DNA from: Triops longicaudatus | Lineage: Eukaryota > Arthropoda > Branchiopoda > Notostraca > Triopsidae | Direction of reading: 5' to 3' | Assembly (NCBI GenBank): GCA_022885665.1 | Contig: JAGQDJ010000260.1 | Location: 1,054,001-1,118,000, forward strand | Length of the DNA stretch: 64,000 nt | Part shown: positions 62,801-64,000 of the stretch, piece by piece | How the letters are laid out: the number at the start of each line of letters is the position of its first letter | How positions within the stretch are numbered: the stretch's first letter is position 1 | Notes under the pieces: generated by a model | Seen by the model: the letters and a program-made list of their open reading frames with translations, nothing else | What the model was told of the DNA's origin: nothing | Database searches by the model: none | Translations under genes and position numbers: made by a program

Positions 62801-63994
62801 CCCTATAATTAATGGGGCCAGAACAGCAAAATCATACACTCTTTGGCTGTCATTTGCGAACAAGTTAACTAACTAAGAAAAGTTCGTCAGAAAAGAGAGC
62901 CAAAATGCGAATAAGTTATAAGAAAATACCTCGCCGATCGATTTGTCTCCAAAACTTGCTAGCTTTATAATCTTTTTGTAAAGCAATCCCATGCACGCTG
63001 AACGTAACTGAACTCCATTCCTGAGAAAAAAGAATAAACAAAAACGAAAAACGGACATCTTTCAGTAGCATTCAAGAATAATTAGCTTACCTATAGCTTA
63101 GTCCCCACATTAGAGTAAAGGATGTTGCTCTCATTAATTCACAAAGCCCGGTGGCGGAGGCCCAAACAAAGCCATAAACCATAGAAACGTTGGCACTTTC
63201 GCAGAATTCCAACAATCTTCGCATAAATAGCATCTACCAAAAAGTAGCCTTTTAACTAAACTTGTCAGTCGTAACAAAAACGGAAAGACTTACTGGTCCA
63301 ACGAAACCTAGAGTTAAAGATAGTAAAAAAAGAAACATGTGCACCGCAATACGCGTTCGCAAAGATTTTAAGCAAGCCCGCAGAAACGATGCTTTATCTG
63401 GTCCCTTGCTTGCTAATTCTTGTTTCCATAAATACTCCAGTCTGGAAGAAAAAGTAACTTTAACATAGTTTTCAATGAGGATCCGTAAGTTTGTACCTTT
63501 GCGAGCCGTATTCAGAGCTATCTTTGGTGGTGCAAAGTGGTACGTCTTCTGGTTTCAGCCCTTGCTTGTAAGATTTCATCACGAATGGAGTCATCCACGA
63601 GAAAGTTGTTAAGGAAAAAAGGCCAATATCATCAACGGGAATCAGCTCCTTCGGACTATAAAAAGTAGCAGAGTAGCGAATAAGTGAGTGAGAGAAAAGG
63701 GCTGAATTTGAGGTGTTCTCTTACGGAGTTTTTCTTCTGAATGGTAGTAAATTTTTCGCAGCAGAACTATATCTAGTGACACTATGGCTAGGTACATATG
63801 TATTGGGCAGTGAACGTTTTTCGTGCCTGTACCACAGGGGCCTTGGCAAAGTTCTTCTTATGGTTCCAATGTCCAGTCCAACATACCTGTAGAAAACAAT
63901 ATTTTTATGAGTGATATGCGCCAATTTTCAAACTTAACTCTTACCCTTCTTCAAGAGCACCTTGAATTTCACTATCCAGATCAATATTTTCCAT
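56877..63994 (-). CDS. ABCC5: ABCC5/MRP5-like ABC transporter, near-complete to complete, 29 exons
   Basis: Twenty-nine exons sum to 4185 nt (1394 aa; human ABCC5 is 1437). Order: 63994-63945, 63886-63725, 63655-63497, 63441-63294, 63233-63091, 63020-62930, 62872-62699, 62579-62432, 62379-62231, 61581-61471, 61111-60972, 60670-60556, 60454-60258, 60204-60055, 59990-59864, 59799-59639, 59585-59464, 59399-59215, 59157-59011, 58917-58788, 58730-58577, 58505-58377, 58310-58219, 58158-57974, 57918-57753, 57694-57511, 57457-57265, 57202-57038, 56984-56877. There is no TMD0. NBD1 has GGVGSGKSS (~538), LSGGQRQR (~622), YLLDDPLSAVD and THQLQ. NBD2 has GRTGSGKSS (~1182), FSVGERQLL, LLLDEATAAIDT and IAHRL. 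ABCC5-specific stretches include NVGSTAFSSWWLSYWLKQGS and PKEKIGIVGRTGSGKSSLG. In the family it exports cyclic nucleotides and other organic anions using ATP. The ATG at 63994 is plausible but lies at the window edge. Confidence 0.95.
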
Positions 63995-64000
63995 GGAAGA

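Overview
The window is eukaryotic nuclear DNA from an invertebrate animal. It is AT-rich, genes are split by many very short GT-AG introns (mostly about 50-90 nt), and the gene set is metazoan: a neuroligin-type adhesion protein, a Na+/K+-ATPase beta family pair, an arrestin, a LAMP and an ABCC5-type transporter. The arrestin looks closest to the invertebrate visual type, which suggests a protostome, probably an ecdysozoan with a compact genome (arthropod- or tardigrade-like). I cannot name the species. All assignments come from reading the sequence; no search was run.

Layout. 1-1571: AT-rich, with a degenerate tRNA-like element and a fold-back. 1572-2609 (-): a decayed, intron-bearing fragment of COG7 with in-frame stops. 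3560-13812 (-): a complete eight-exon neuroligin-like gene (857 aa) with a 7.2-kb first intron. 13813-44617: about 30 kb with no gene I can support. It holds simple repeats and three of four copies of a ~250-330 bp interspersed element with 4-bp target duplications; the fourth copy is in the neuroligin intron. 44618-63994: a dense block of six genes. These are a beta-subunit-like mucin-tailed gene A (+), a Ly6/uPAR-like gene (+), arrestin (-), beta-subunit-like gene B (+), LAMP (-), and a 29-exon ABCC5/MRP5-like gene (-) whose probable start codon lies six bases inside the right edge.

Reconstruction. Exon junctions of the six intact multi-exon models with recognised homologues and of the Ly6 model were placed by splice consensus, protein similarity remembered from the families, and reading-frame closure. 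Every model sums to a multiple of three with consistent phases. UTRs and promoters are mostly unresolved.

Most interesting. (1) The two beta-subunit-like genes keep the six family cysteines and an identical intron-phase pattern, but each carries a 300-480 residue Ser/Thr-rich, acidic, glycan-type C-terminal extension that I do not know from classical beta subunits. (2) The interspersed element has TG...CA ends, 4-bp duplications, two subfamilies, and one copy pair about 98% identical. (3) The COG7 remnant is a non-processed pseudogene. The neighbouring genes share no obvious pathway, so the order looks like ordinary animal gene linkage rather than a functional cluster.
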